A stretch of DNA of 15,513 nt from JBQTHP01 sp052389755. Lineage in GTDB: Bacteria; Pseudomonadota; Gammaproteobacteria; Steroidobacterales; Steroidobacteraceae. The notes under the pieces are model-generated. The model ran no database searches, was not told where the DNA came from, and saw only the letters and a program-made list of their open reading frames with translations. Position numbers and translations under genes: made by a program. This document shows positions 7,702-13,895 of the stretch, piece after piece (the first letter of the stretch is position 1; each line of letters starts with the position of its first letter). The stretch is from contig JBQTHP010000151.1 of the NCBI GenBank assembly GCA_052389755.1, forward strand, positions 1-15,513, given 5' to 3'.

Positions 7702-8010
7702 TCAAGAGTCCTGTATTCGCAGAAGCTCGACGCCGGGCGGAGAGATCAGGATCTCACTGAATGCGCGCATCCAGTCGGCGGTCGCCTTGTCCGACTCGAT
7801 GCCGCGTTCTCGGAACTGCTCAAACTGATCGAGACTTGCGACCTCGACTTCGAACTGCAGCGATGGTCCACCCTGGCCGCGTGTGAGCGGCACGAGCATG
7901 CGCGCCTTGAGTGGAACGCGAGCGGCGGCGTCAACTTCGCGACGAATGAACTCGATCGCACGCTGCCGATTGGCTGGCGAAACAAAATAGGAGAATCGAG
8001 CGATGTACAT
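7702..8010 (-). CDS. Small hypothetical protein, dimeric alpha/beta-barrel-like
   Basis: A complete 102-residue protein beginning MYIARFSYFV. The ATG at 8010 is chosen because a strong AAGGAGG lies seven bases upstream. It has no signal peptide or membrane segment, so it should be cytoplasmic. The order strand, long charged helix (about 14-27), strand (KARMLVPLT), strand (SLQFEVEVAS), helix (LDQFEQFRER) and terminal strand is that of ferredoxin-like dimeric alpha/beta-barrel proteins such as the antibiotic-biosynthesis monooxygenase or NIPSNAP groups. No catalytic residues can be assigned. It is an intact gene inside a decayed stretch, transcribed toward the cupin gene. Family and function are unknown. 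Confidence 0.72.
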   Translation of the reverse strand: MYIARFSYFVSPANRQRAIEFIRREVDAAARVPLKARMLVPLTRGQGGPSLQFEVEVASLDQFEQFRERGIESDKATADWMRAFSEILISPPGVELLRIQDS

Positions 8011-8090
8011 GTCGAGCCCTCCTTCTCTACGGCCGCGCACGCTCGCATCCGGTCCGGCTGATTAGCAGTCGCGCAACCTTCACCGCAAGT

Positions 8091-8301
8091 CTACGCCTTA
8101 GAGTTCAACGCGCGGTCCGCTTGTAAACGTGCAGCGATCAAGTCCACGAACGCCCGGACCTTCGCCGACGCGTGGCCGCTTTCACCGTGCACGATGTGGA
8201 TCGGCCGCGGCTCCGGTTCGTATTCCTTGAGTACAACTTTCAACCCACCGGCGGTGAGCTGTGGCGACCTGGTAAGACAACACCCGCGTGATGCCATCAG
8301 T
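8091..8301 (-). pseudogene. LysR-family regulator C-terminal remnant, frameshifted
   Basis: Only the last 70 or so residues of a LysR regulator (normally about 300) are present. The piece starts near DGITRVLSYQVA, typical of the effector-domain segment before the last strands. It continues in another frame with QLTAGGLKVVLKEYEPEP, RPIHIVHGESGHASAKVRAF and the terminal helix. The two parts match one continuous LysR protein if about one base is missing around 8258-8263. The DNA-binding domain is gone. In the first frame the remnant is joined directly to the ligase fragment upstream, so this is the downstream half of a deletion fusion. Confidence 0.72.
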
Positions 8302-8655
8302 GTCTCTTTCGGTTGTGCGGTGTCCCTTCGAGAAGAGCTCGCGCAGCGCTGCGGAACGGCGAGCCGTCATCCCTGCACCGCGCATTCCCGCCATTTCAGT
8401 GAGACGACGATCAACGTCGGCAAGCGTCAACGTCGCATTGCGTGCGGCCGAACCGGCGCTCACTGCCTGCAGCACGGCATGTCCAATGCCGAAACGTTCT
8501 TGCCGTGCCTCTCCGGAAAGATACTGAACGCCGATGTCGATCTCGCCCGGCTCGCGTGCGCGCGGGCACGCTGCGAGCTCGCGTACCTTCACCAGGCGAG
8601 CGGAAATCGCGCTCACTCGCTGCGACGTATCGACCAGCCTCGCGAGCAGGGTCAT
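8302..8655 (-). pseudogene. ATP-dependent DNA ligase N-terminal fragment
   Basis: About 118 residues match the start of the ~500-residue ATP-dependent DNA ligases of the mycobacterial LigB type. The opening LARLVDTSQRVSAISARLVK, then IGVQYLSGE, GIGHAVL, LTLADVDRRL and a GMRGAGMTARRSAALRELF segment follow the family's N-terminal DNA-binding domain in order. The ATG at 8655 with GAAGGG just upstream is the natural start, so promoter-proximal parts survive. The nucleotidyltransferase domain, including the adenylated lysine motif, is absent, because the frame runs into LysR sequence near 8302. It cannot seal DNA. The match is from memory of family patterns and is fairly characteristic. Confidence 0.65.
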
Positions 8656-8712
8656 CCCTTCGGCCCATCGCTCCGTGAACCTGTCACGATGCGCGCCGTC
8701 ATCTCGCCCAAG

Positions 8713-9531
8713 TCAATGCGATGAAAGATGCGCTTGCACGGCTAGCCGAACGATCTGCGTCAGGCGCGGCCCGCGCGAGCGAGTCGCGCGCAATAGAGTA
8801 TGCGCACCGGCGGCCAGGTCGTCGGGCGTCGCGCTTTCGGCTTCGTTGTGGCTCAGCCCGTTTTTACAGGGGACAAAGATCATTGCCGTCGGCGCGACGC
8901 GCGCAACATTCATCGCGTCGTGGCCCGCACCGCTCAGCATGTCGATGTTCGAGTAGCCCAGATGATCGGCAGTGCTTCGGATCGTGTCGATCAACTCGCG
9001 AGCAAAGCGCAAGGGAGGGACATTGATCGCACGCTCGATCGCAACTTCCAAACCGTGCTGCTCTGCAAGCGCTGCAATCGCGGTGTGCATGCGTTGCTCG
9101 AGCGATTCGAGTGTCGCCTGATCCGGGTGGCGCAGATCGAAAACGAAGATCACCTTGCCGGGGATGGTCGCGCCGGAGTTCGGGAACACTTGCAGCCGGC
9201 CCACAGTAAGTCGCGCCGAGTCGTCCTGTTTGCGGGCGATCTCGTTGAGCGCCGTCAGCATCTGCGCGGCGCCGAGCAGCGCGTCGTGGCGTCGATCCAT
9301 CGGCGTCGTGCCCGCGTGAGCGTCCTGACCGGTCACGGTTACGGTGGACCAACGGATGCCAACGATCTGCGTCACCACGCCGATCGTCTTGCCGCGCGCC
9401 CCGAGAATCGGCCCCTGCTCGATGTGTGTCTCAATGAAGCAATCGAGTGGACGACGTCCTGGGGGATCGGCCCCGAGAAAGCCTGTGCTTCGAAGATCCT
9501 CGCCGACAGTGGTTCCGTCCAGTGTTGGCGC
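8713..9531 (-). pseudogene. M20 amidohydrolase (carbamoylase/allantoate type), N-terminus missing
   Basis: The frame is open from just after a TAG at 9532-9534 and encodes about 272 residues without a proper start; a GTG at 9378 is internal. Family members have about 410. Present in order are LDGTTVGEDLRSTGFLG, the conserved FIETHIEQGPIL, VTQIVGIRW, the dimerisation-domain VTGQDAHAGTTPMDRRHDAL, DMLSGAGHDAMN and FVPCKNGLSHNEAE with the C-terminal histidines. These define N-carbamoyl-L-amino-acid hydrolases and allantoate amidohydrolases. The first 130-140 residues, with the primary zinc ligands, are missing, so it should be inactive. The C-terminus carries about 20 extra residues after the usual end, suggesting read-through into unrelated DNA. 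Confidence 0.78.
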
Positions 9532-9607
9532 CTAGCGTTCGTTCGGCGTGAGCGTGAGGATCTCAGCACCCGGGGCGTACAGCAGGCGCGATTCGGCGTC
9601 GCTTGAA
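9532..9607 (-). pseudogene. Unidentified C-terminal tail between sigma and M20 fragments
   Basis: A short minus-strand frame reads SSDAESRLLYAPGAEILTL and continues T-P-N-E-R to a TAG. It looks like the last two strands of a real protein rather than noise, but it is too short to assign. It is in a different frame from the sigma-factor start upstream and in the same frame as the M20 remnant downstream. It therefore appears to be a third gene piece squeezed between the two. Confidence 0.3.
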
Positions 9608-9608
9608 G

Positions 9609-9710
9609 GAACAGCTGCCGGAAGGCGTCGCGATCGCCGGCCTCGACGCGACGAAGCAGCGCGAGCTCGCGGCCCGCTTCGTCGCGTCCGGAACCGGTGA
9701 TCCTAGTCAT
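9609..9710 (-). pseudogene. ECF sigma factor N-terminal fragment
   Basis: Starting at the ATG at 9710, about 34 residues resemble the beginning of an ECF-family RNA polymerase sigma factor. The opening is a variable tail, then ELALLRRVEAGDRDAFRQLF, the classic first helix of region 2. Homology ends at 9609, where the sequence switches to an unrelated tail. The ATG lies inside the last codons of the galactose-oxidase-like gene (8-base overlap with its TAG), so the sigma gene was once coupled to it. Regions 2.4 and 4, needed for promoter recognition, are absent. Confidence 0.6.
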
Positions 9711-11376
9711 CATCCTCATCACCATCGTGATGACGCTCGCCGCGTTTCTCGGGCATGAGCCGCACCTGTTTCGCGACGCTCGGCACACCCGTCTCATCGA
9801 GCACGAAGAGCATGTAGATCCCCGGGACTGCCTGGGCAGGCTGCCGCGGCGCGACGACGCGCAGCCGCTCCCGGCGGCCCTTGTCTTTCCGCTCGAATGC
9901 GAGCTTCACGTGGCGATCGCCCGTGGTCAACTGGTGCGTATTGTGGTCGCTGCGCAGGAGCACCACCGATGCGATCGTACCGGACGCGCGCGTCACCTCG
10001 ACATCGAAATGTCCGCGATAGTCGAGCTCATCCGGCGCTTTGCGAATGACAGGCCTTCCGGCGCGGCTTCCGTTCGTATTGAAGAGATACGGCGGCCGAA
10101 ACACTTGTCCGTTGGGAACGCCGAGATCAGGATCGCCGCGCTCGAGCCTCAGGCCCTCGAGGAACAGGGGATTCGCCGGGTCGCTGAAGGCCGGGTCGTC
10201 GGGGCGCACCAGCGCTTCGCGATTCTCGCCCGCCACGAATACCGTGGCATCGGGTAGCAGCGTCGCGGTCCCATGCAGCCCCCGCGGCACGGTCGTCAGT
10301 GCCACGGCGCGCGTGGTTTCCGTCGTCGGATCGTAGATCTGATAGCGCAGTCCCGCGCGCTCCGGGAAAGGCGTTCCGGCAAGTCCGAGCCCGTTGTTGA
10401 AGAACACGGTGCCGTCGGGGAGCAGCACGGCCTTGCCCGTGTTGTTCGGGTGCGTGAGCGCGCCCGCTGTCCGCCAGCGCGGGACAGAGTCTGCGAAATC
10501 GATGACCTCGATGGTCGCCGTCGACCGGCCCGCTGCCGTGCCTGAAATCATGTACCACCTGTGAGAGACGGTGCGGCCGTGGCGGTCGAGCTCGACGAAG
10601 CTCGCCGTCGGGCAGCAGTACGGCCTCGATTCAGCGGCGGTGTCGAGGAGCTCCCAGAACCTGTTCTCGTCGGCCGGCGCCGCGCGGACGCCGCGCGCCG
10701 GATCCTCGAGTGCGGCCAGCACATCCAGGCACCACGTCGCGCCGGTAAACGGCCCGAAGTACCGGTCGCCTGCCCGGAAGGGGCTGGCGATCCGCTCCGT
10801 CCCGCCCATGGTGCAGACCTTCCAGTCGTCCCTCTGAAATGCGCCGTCGCCATTGCGATCGAACTGCACGACTTCCGCCTGCGGATAGAGCGGGAAGGTT
10901 TTCGGCGCGTTCTCGAGTGCGATGGTGTGGTCCGTTTTCGGGTCATAGACCTCGGGCACGACCTGATTCGTGCGGCTCGCATTGAAGGCCGCATCGGAGG
11001 CGCCGACGTTGTCGAAGCTCGTGTTCGGCAATACTGTCGCGTCCTGATCTGGGCCGCCGAAGATCAGGATCGTGTTGTTCGGCAGCGGGATCGCGGTCGG
11101 ATACCACCGGGCATATTTCATGTCGGAAGGGTCTGCCGGCTGTGTCACGGTTCGCGTGCTCTCCGGCGTGCCGATGAGCTCGTGCGGATCGCAATCGGGA
11201 AAGAGCCCGGTGGCGGGGCGATTCGTCGCATCGGCCCAGTTCTCGCGCGTGCAGGGGCGGGCGCGGCGCACCCAGCGCTCGGTTTCCGGGTCGAAGATCT
11301 GCACCTTGAACAAGCCGTTGTTGCTTTGCATGTCGTGGCCGCCGAAGACGTACATGCGCCCGTCGGCGAGCGTCAC
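9703..11376 (-). CDS. Galactose-oxidase-like protein, C-terminal part (kelch + DUF1929)
   Basis: The second of two overlapping frames that together make one secreted AA5-like protein. Its 557 residues start at a GTG overlapping the TGA of the first part. Kelch-type blades begin at once (LADGRMYVFGGHD) and recur (WYPTAIPLPNNTILIFGG, LLPDGTVFFNNG, LHGTATLLPDATVFVAGEN). The C-terminal 120 residues are the DUF1929 immunoglobulin-like domain (RKAPDELDYRGHFDVEV, then VVLLRSDHNTHQLTTGDR). By comparison with fungal galactose oxidase, Y92 would be the cross-linked tyrosine, and H368 and H481 copper ligands. The second copper tyrosine is replaced: the usual Y-H pair reads L367-H368. The last residues are an acidic tail (DGDEDDD). 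Translated alone, this part lacks a signal peptide and the first blade, so it needs a frameshift or correction to function. Confidence 0.75.
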   Translation of the reverse strand: MTLADGRMYVFGGHDMQSNNGLFKVQIFDPETERWVRRARPCTRENWADATNRPATGLFPDCDPHELIGTPESTRTVTQPADPSDMKYARWYPTAIPLPNNTILIFGGPDQDATVLPNTSFDNVGASDAAFNASRTNQVVPEVYDPKTDHTIALENAPKTFPLYPQAEVVQFDRNGDGAFQRDDWKVCTMGGTERIASPFRAGDRYFGPFTGATWCLDVLAALEDPARGVRAAPADENRFWELLDTAAESRPYCCPTASFVELDRHGRTVSHRWYMISGTAAGRSTATIEVIDFADSVPRWRTAGALTHPNNTGKAVLLPDGTVFFNNGLGLAGTPFPERAGLRYQIYDPTTETTRAVALTTVPRGLHGTATLLPDATVFVAGENREALVRPDDPAFSDPANPLFLEGLRLERGDPDLGVPNGQVFRPPYLFNTNGSRAGRPVIRKAPDELDYRGHFDVEVTRASGTIASVVLLRSDHNTHQLTTGDRHVKLAFERKDKGRRERLRVVAPRQPAQAVPGIYMLFVLDETGVPSVAKQVRLMPEKRGERHHDGDEDDD

Positions 11377-12107
11377 GCGCGCGTGCAGTAGATGTTGTAG
11401 TTCAGTCCTCTGGAGAAGCCGATCTCGGTGAACGCCGCGCGGTTCGCCGCAAAATCGGCTGCGTCGAGCTCCGCGGTGTGCTTGAAGCGGCCGTCGCTTC
11501 GCACGCCGCCCTCGAAGGCGTCGGGATGGCCCGGATCGAACAGCAGAATTCGTTCCATCGAGCGGTTGGCCCCGATGCGCGTCGGCACGCTCTGGGTCAA
11601 CCCCTGCTGCAGACGGTAGCCGCCGTGGGCGAGCCTTTGAAAGGAGTCGTCGCCGACGGGGTCATCCCCGAAAAGATCGTGACGCGGGTTCGGACTGCCG
11701 TCGGGGTTCCGATCGAAGCGCGGGTTCAGGTTGTCACGGATTGCGGTATCGAAATCGCGGCGCGTGCCGCCGTTCAGCAATCCGCCGCGCGCGATCACGC
11801 GATCGAGCACCGCCGGGTCGGTGACATCGTTCGCGACGTACTCGGGGAATCTCGCGTGGAACAGGATCTTGGGATGCTCGGAGCGTCGCTTCCACACGAG
11901 TCCCATATGGACGGCTTCAGCGCTCTGCATGGGGATGAGCGGCGACACTTCACCGCAGAGCGCCGGATCCTGCAGAGTGTCGCAGGGGAACTGTGGCGCT
12001 TGCGCCGCAGCCGGAACCGTCACACCGAGGGCGAACGCGCTCAGACATCTTGCAACCCGTTTCGCAACACACCGCTTCGTGCTGTTCATCGTCGTACTCC
12101 TGTTCAT
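11373..12107 (-). CDS. Galactose-oxidase-like protein, N-terminal part (signal peptide to active-site Cys)
   Basis: Encodes 244 residues. The start has a signal peptide (basic MNSTKRCVAKRVAR, hydrophobic LSAFALGVTV, cleavage near P-A-A-A-Q-A). The mature part holds W/P-rich blade sequence (GEVSPLIPM, RILLFDPGHPDAFEGG) and an Asp/Asn/Arg-rich insertion (about 115-150). It ends GLNYNIYC-T-R-A. C241 aligns with the cysteine that forms the Tyr-Cys cofactor of galactose oxidase. The protein then stops, while the next frame continues the same blade without loss. One extra base after the Cys codon would join them, so a single-base deletion or sequencing error is the simplest explanation. Two in-frame ATGs, each with its own GGAG, are available at 12107 and 12089; the latter leaves a tidier signal peptide. 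It lies 80 bases downstream of the CHRD gene on the same strand. Confidence 0.72.
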   Translation of the reverse strand: MNRSTTMNSTKRCVAKRVARCLSAFALGVTVPAAAQAPQFPCDTLQDPALCGEVSPLIPMQSAEAVHMGLVWKRRSEHPKILFHARFPEYVANDVTDPAVLDRVIARGGLLNGGTRRDFDTAIRDNLNPRFDRNPDGSPNPRHDLFGDDPVGDDSFQRLAHGGYRLQQGLTQSVPTRIGANRSMERILLFDPGHPDAFEGGVRSDGRFKHTAELDAADFAANRAAFTEIGFSRGLNYNIYCTRA

Positions 12108-12118
12108 CGTCGTACTCC
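12083..12118. repeat. Perfect 18-bp tandem duplication of ribosome-binding site and start codon
   Basis: 12083-12100 and 12101-12118 are identical. Read on the minus strand each copy contains GGAG, a 7-base spacer, ATG and the next codon AAC. Because 18 is a multiple of three, both starts are in frame with the galactose-oxidase-like protein. The duplication adds six residues (M-N-R-S-T-T) before the second start. Slippage or recent duplication is the likely origin. Confidence 0.9.
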
Positions 12119-12129
12119 AGGCGCAGCGG

Positions 12130-12178
12130 GGCCGGCGCGCCGGCCGGCTCGACCGGGCCCGGCACGCGCCTTCGGCGC
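12130..12178. other. Cluster of GC palindromes between CHRD and oxidase-like genes
   Basis: Three perfect inverted repeats lie in the 80-base gap: a 16-bp palindrome centred on GGCGCGCC (12130-12145), CCGGGCCCGG (12153-12162) and a GCGCC-TTC-GGCGC hairpin (12166-12178). None is followed by a T-tract. They may form transcript structures that separate or tune expression of the two genes. Confidence 0.5.
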
Positions 12179-12187
12179 ATCAAATGA

Positions 12188-12697
12188 TCAGTCTCTGTCC
12201 TCGTCCCTGACCTGACCGCGGATCTCCCCACCGGGGAATCGCGGCGTGGAATGCACGTTGACGTAGGTCACGCCCGCGCGGATCGCGCGGAGCACTTCGT
12301 CGAAGTCGCCCGCTGCGATGCCTTGCCCGGCCGGACCAATCACTTCGGCGGCCGTGATGATCCCGCTGAAGGACCCGTCGGGACTCGTGCACGCCGGTCG
12401 GCCGCCGCCGCCACAGAAAAACACCATCACGCCGCCGTTCACGTCGCGCTGACCGATGTGGATGTGCGCCGCGACCACCGTGTCTTCCATGCGCTCATAG
12501 TCGAGCTCCCATTCGATGGAGTCGGCATTGAGCCGCGCACGGAACTCGCCCCGTCCGGTCGTCGAAATCGCGGGAACTTCGTTGAAGCCCTTCAGCTTGG
12601 CTTTGACCGTGCGGTGCCCGTCCGAACCTAAAGACACTGCGGTGAGGGCGAGCATTGCGACGCCCGCCGCCAGAATGCCGCCATAAGGTCTCTTCAT
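12188..12697 (-). CDS. Secreted CHRD-domain protein
   Basis: A complete 169-residue protein. The ATG at 12697 has GGAG seven bases upstream. Residues 1-24 are a signal peptide (MKRPYGG, hydrophobic ILAAGVAMLALTAVSL), so it is exported. The rest is one CHRD domain: KAKLKGFNEVPAISTTGRG, a strand pair ending AHIHIG (77-82), GVMVFFCGGG, and the closing YVNVHSTPRFPGGEIRGQV (145-163). C95 and C103 could form a disulfide. CHRD domains occur in chordin and in many bacterial secreted proteins whose role is unknown. It is the first of a co-oriented set with the galactose-oxidase-like gene and the sigma fragment, so co-expression is likely. No metal site is certain, although the two His of AHIHIG and H149 are conserved family positions. 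Confidence 0.88.
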   Translation of the reverse strand: MKRPYGGILAAGVAMLALTAVSLGSDGHRTVKAKLKGFNEVPAISTTGRGEFRARLNADSIEWELDYERMEDTVVAAHIHIGQRDVNGGVMVFFCGGGGRPACTSPDGSFSGIITAAEVIGPAGQGIAAGDFDEVLRAIRAGVTYVNVHSTPRFPGGEIRGQVRDEDRD

Positions 12698-12754
12698 ATG
12701 CGCTCTCCAGTGGGACCGACTCTGTAAGTGCCGGTCCGAGCGCAGGCGGTTCTC

Positions 12755-13039
12755 TCAGAACCGATAAATTAGCGCGGCCGCCCAGTCGGCGTCCCGTGCG
12801 GTGGAGGGAAACAGCCTGCGGGCGCCACCGTCCGTGAGGTACTAGCCCAGATCGACAGTCACCCGGCGCAGCTGATAGGCAAGCCCCGTACTGGCGAACA
12901 CATATTCACCGCCGCCGGGTCCCGACAGCTCGAGATGGCCGAGGCCGGCGATCAGGCTGAAGCCGGAGCCCAGCGGCCAGCGCAGACCCAATCTGAACCG
13001 CTTCATCATCGGCAGCGTGTGGAGCAACTCAGGGGCCAT
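12755..13039 (-). pseudogene. Outer-membrane beta-barrel C-terminal remnant with internal stop
   Basis: The frame opens after a TAA just upstream and reads alternating amphipathic strands: FRLGLRWPLGSGFSLIAGLG, then GEYVFASTGLAYQL and RRVTVDLG. A TAG at 12842-12844 interrupts it. In the same frame the protein continues YLTDGGARRLFP, then DADWAAALIYRF, and ends at a TGA (12755-12757). A final strand closing in phenylalanine is the signature recognised by the barrel-assembly machinery, so the true C-terminus lies beyond the TAG. The simplest view is a Tyr codon mutated to TAG. The N-terminal majority is missing. The strand pattern recalls small proteobacterial barrels of the TIGR02001 kind, but this is only a guess. 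Confidence 0.6.
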
Positions 13040-13306
13040 GGGCGTCCATTATGTTCTGCCCGTCCGCATCGGTGACGGTGTACTGAGTGCAGACGAGCCG
13101 GAAGCGTTGATCTACGAGCCGCTGCCGGGTGGCCGGTTGCGCCTCGTCGGCGTCGAGTTCATCTGCTGAACCTGGTCAGTGGACCGAACCGCTACGTTCT
13201 TCCGGCGTTCTACGAACTGCATGTCTGGGCGTGGGAGCGCAACCCGAATGAAAACTTCGCCGATTGGAACACGCAAGTTTCCTACGATAAACAACCTGGC
13301 GATTGA
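13038..13306 (+). pseudogene. Conserved hypothetical protein remnant with internal deletion
   Basis: Two pieces in different frames belong to one known but uncharacterised family. The first reads MGVHYVLPVRIGDGVLSADE and then PEALIYEPLPGGRLRLVGVE before a stop after F-I-C. The second reads GPNRYVLPAFYELHVWAWER, then NPNENFADWNTQVSYD, and ends in TGA at 13304-13306. Family members have the same order, with the HYV...PEALxYEP...LRLVGVE block followed after a short gap by LPAFYELHVWAW...NPxGxFADWNxxVSC. Here about 20 residues between the blocks are lost with a frameshift, and the N-terminus, including any signal peptide, is replaced by the barrel remnant on the other strand. Confidence 0.6.
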
Positions 13307-13369
13307 GTTGACGCCCATTACCGGTGGCATTGGCAGCACCCGCCTCGACTTTCTCGAAGCGGGTACTGG

Positions 13370-13502
13370 CCACGGAAGCGCTGCTGCAAGGTGTGAAGCA
13401 GGCAATCAGGCTGCGCAGCCCGCGCGCGGGCGGGACACGGCGCAGTTCCTTCCCGGCGATGGGCGCGCGCTTTACGCCGGTCTCGACTGGCGAAGCGACT
13501 GA
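13370..13502 (+). pseudogene. Possible TonB-dependent receptor C-terminal fragment
   Basis: The last 40 or so residues before a TGA read RCEAGNQAAQPARGRD, then TAQFLPGDGRALYAGLDWRS-D. This resembles the extracellular loop and last beta-strand of siderophore-type TonB receptors, where a PGDGR-x-x-Y-A-G-L strand closes the barrel. The usual terminal phenylalanine is missing. Upstream homology is not recognisable. An 8-bp hairpin (13539-13546 with 13553-13560) follows 37 bases after the stop. Apart from that hairpin I see nothing in 13503-13593. Confidence 0.3.
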
Positions 13503-13593
13503 CTGCGTGCGCTCTCGATCCGGCGCGCGGTCCGCTGTCGTCGCGGCATGATCCGCGACGTCGGCGCGCGTCCCGGCACCTCGCAAAAAGGCT

Positions 13594-13731
13594 TCAGCAC
13601 TCGAGCAAGCCGGCGAGGACGGCGCCAGCGAGCCAGGGAGTCAGGTGCGCTTCTGCGAAGCGAGGAAGGCCTGCTTCGGGATCGGCGAGCTCGGGAAGCA
13701 ATGCGTGGAGCGTCATGCCGAAGAACGTCAT
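13594..13731 (-). pseudogene. Membrane-protein fragment, possibly solute:sodium symporter
   Basis: A minus-strand frame of 45 residues begins MTFFGMTLHALLPELADPEA and continues GLPRFAEAHLTPWLAGAVLA, then G-L-L-E-C and a stop. The pattern L-P-E-L-x-D-P-E-x-x-L-P, followed by a hydrophobic helix with P-W-L-A-G-x-V-L-A-G, resembles one loop and helix of SSS-family Na+/solute symporters such as PutP. Nothing around it extends the match. Both ends are missing and it may be misassigned. Confidence 0.3.
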
Positions 13732-13802
13732 GCAAAGCCAAGCGCCTCGGCTGCCACGGCTGCCAGGTCTTCCCGAATTCGCCTGTCGCGGCTCAGCTAC
13801 AA

Positions 13803-13837
13803 TTGATCAGCACCATAGGTGAGATATAATATCTCAC
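13803..13837 (+). promoter_or_regulatory. Sigma70-type promoter overlapped by a perfect operator-like palindrome
   Basis: TTGATC (13803-13808) and a consensus TATAAT (13825-13830) are 16 bases apart. The TATAAT sits inside a perfect inverted repeat, GTGAGATAT-A-ATATCTCAC (13819-13837). This A/T island is unique in the window. A dimeric repressor bound here would cover the -10 box and likely start point. A predicted transcript would begin near 13837, only about three bases before an ATG at 13840 (frame MAISTAKARIMSRYRALL), giving an almost leaderless message. The palindrome also offers TATTAT to the other strand. The cognate regulator is not identifiable. Confidence 0.6.
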
Positions 13838-13895
13838 ATATGGCAATATCCACCGCCAAGGCGCGCATAATGTCGCGCTACCGGGCGCTGCTCCA

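Noticed and set aside
8800..9606. A 268-codon plus-strand frame opposite the M20 remnant
   Set aside because: The minus strand carries the M20 motifs; this frame is their complement.
10561..11391. A 276-codon plus-strand frame opposite the galactose-oxidase-like gene
   Set aside because: Antisense shadow; kelch and DUF1929 motifs are on the other strand.
11478..12215. A 245-codon plus-strand frame opposite the N-terminal half of the oxidase-like gene
   Set aside because: It overlaps the signal peptide, the duplicated start and the palindromes of the minus-strand gene and shows no recognisable domain.
13176..13586. A 136-codon minus-strand frame
   Set aside because: Runs across two different plus-strand fragments and has no domain pattern.
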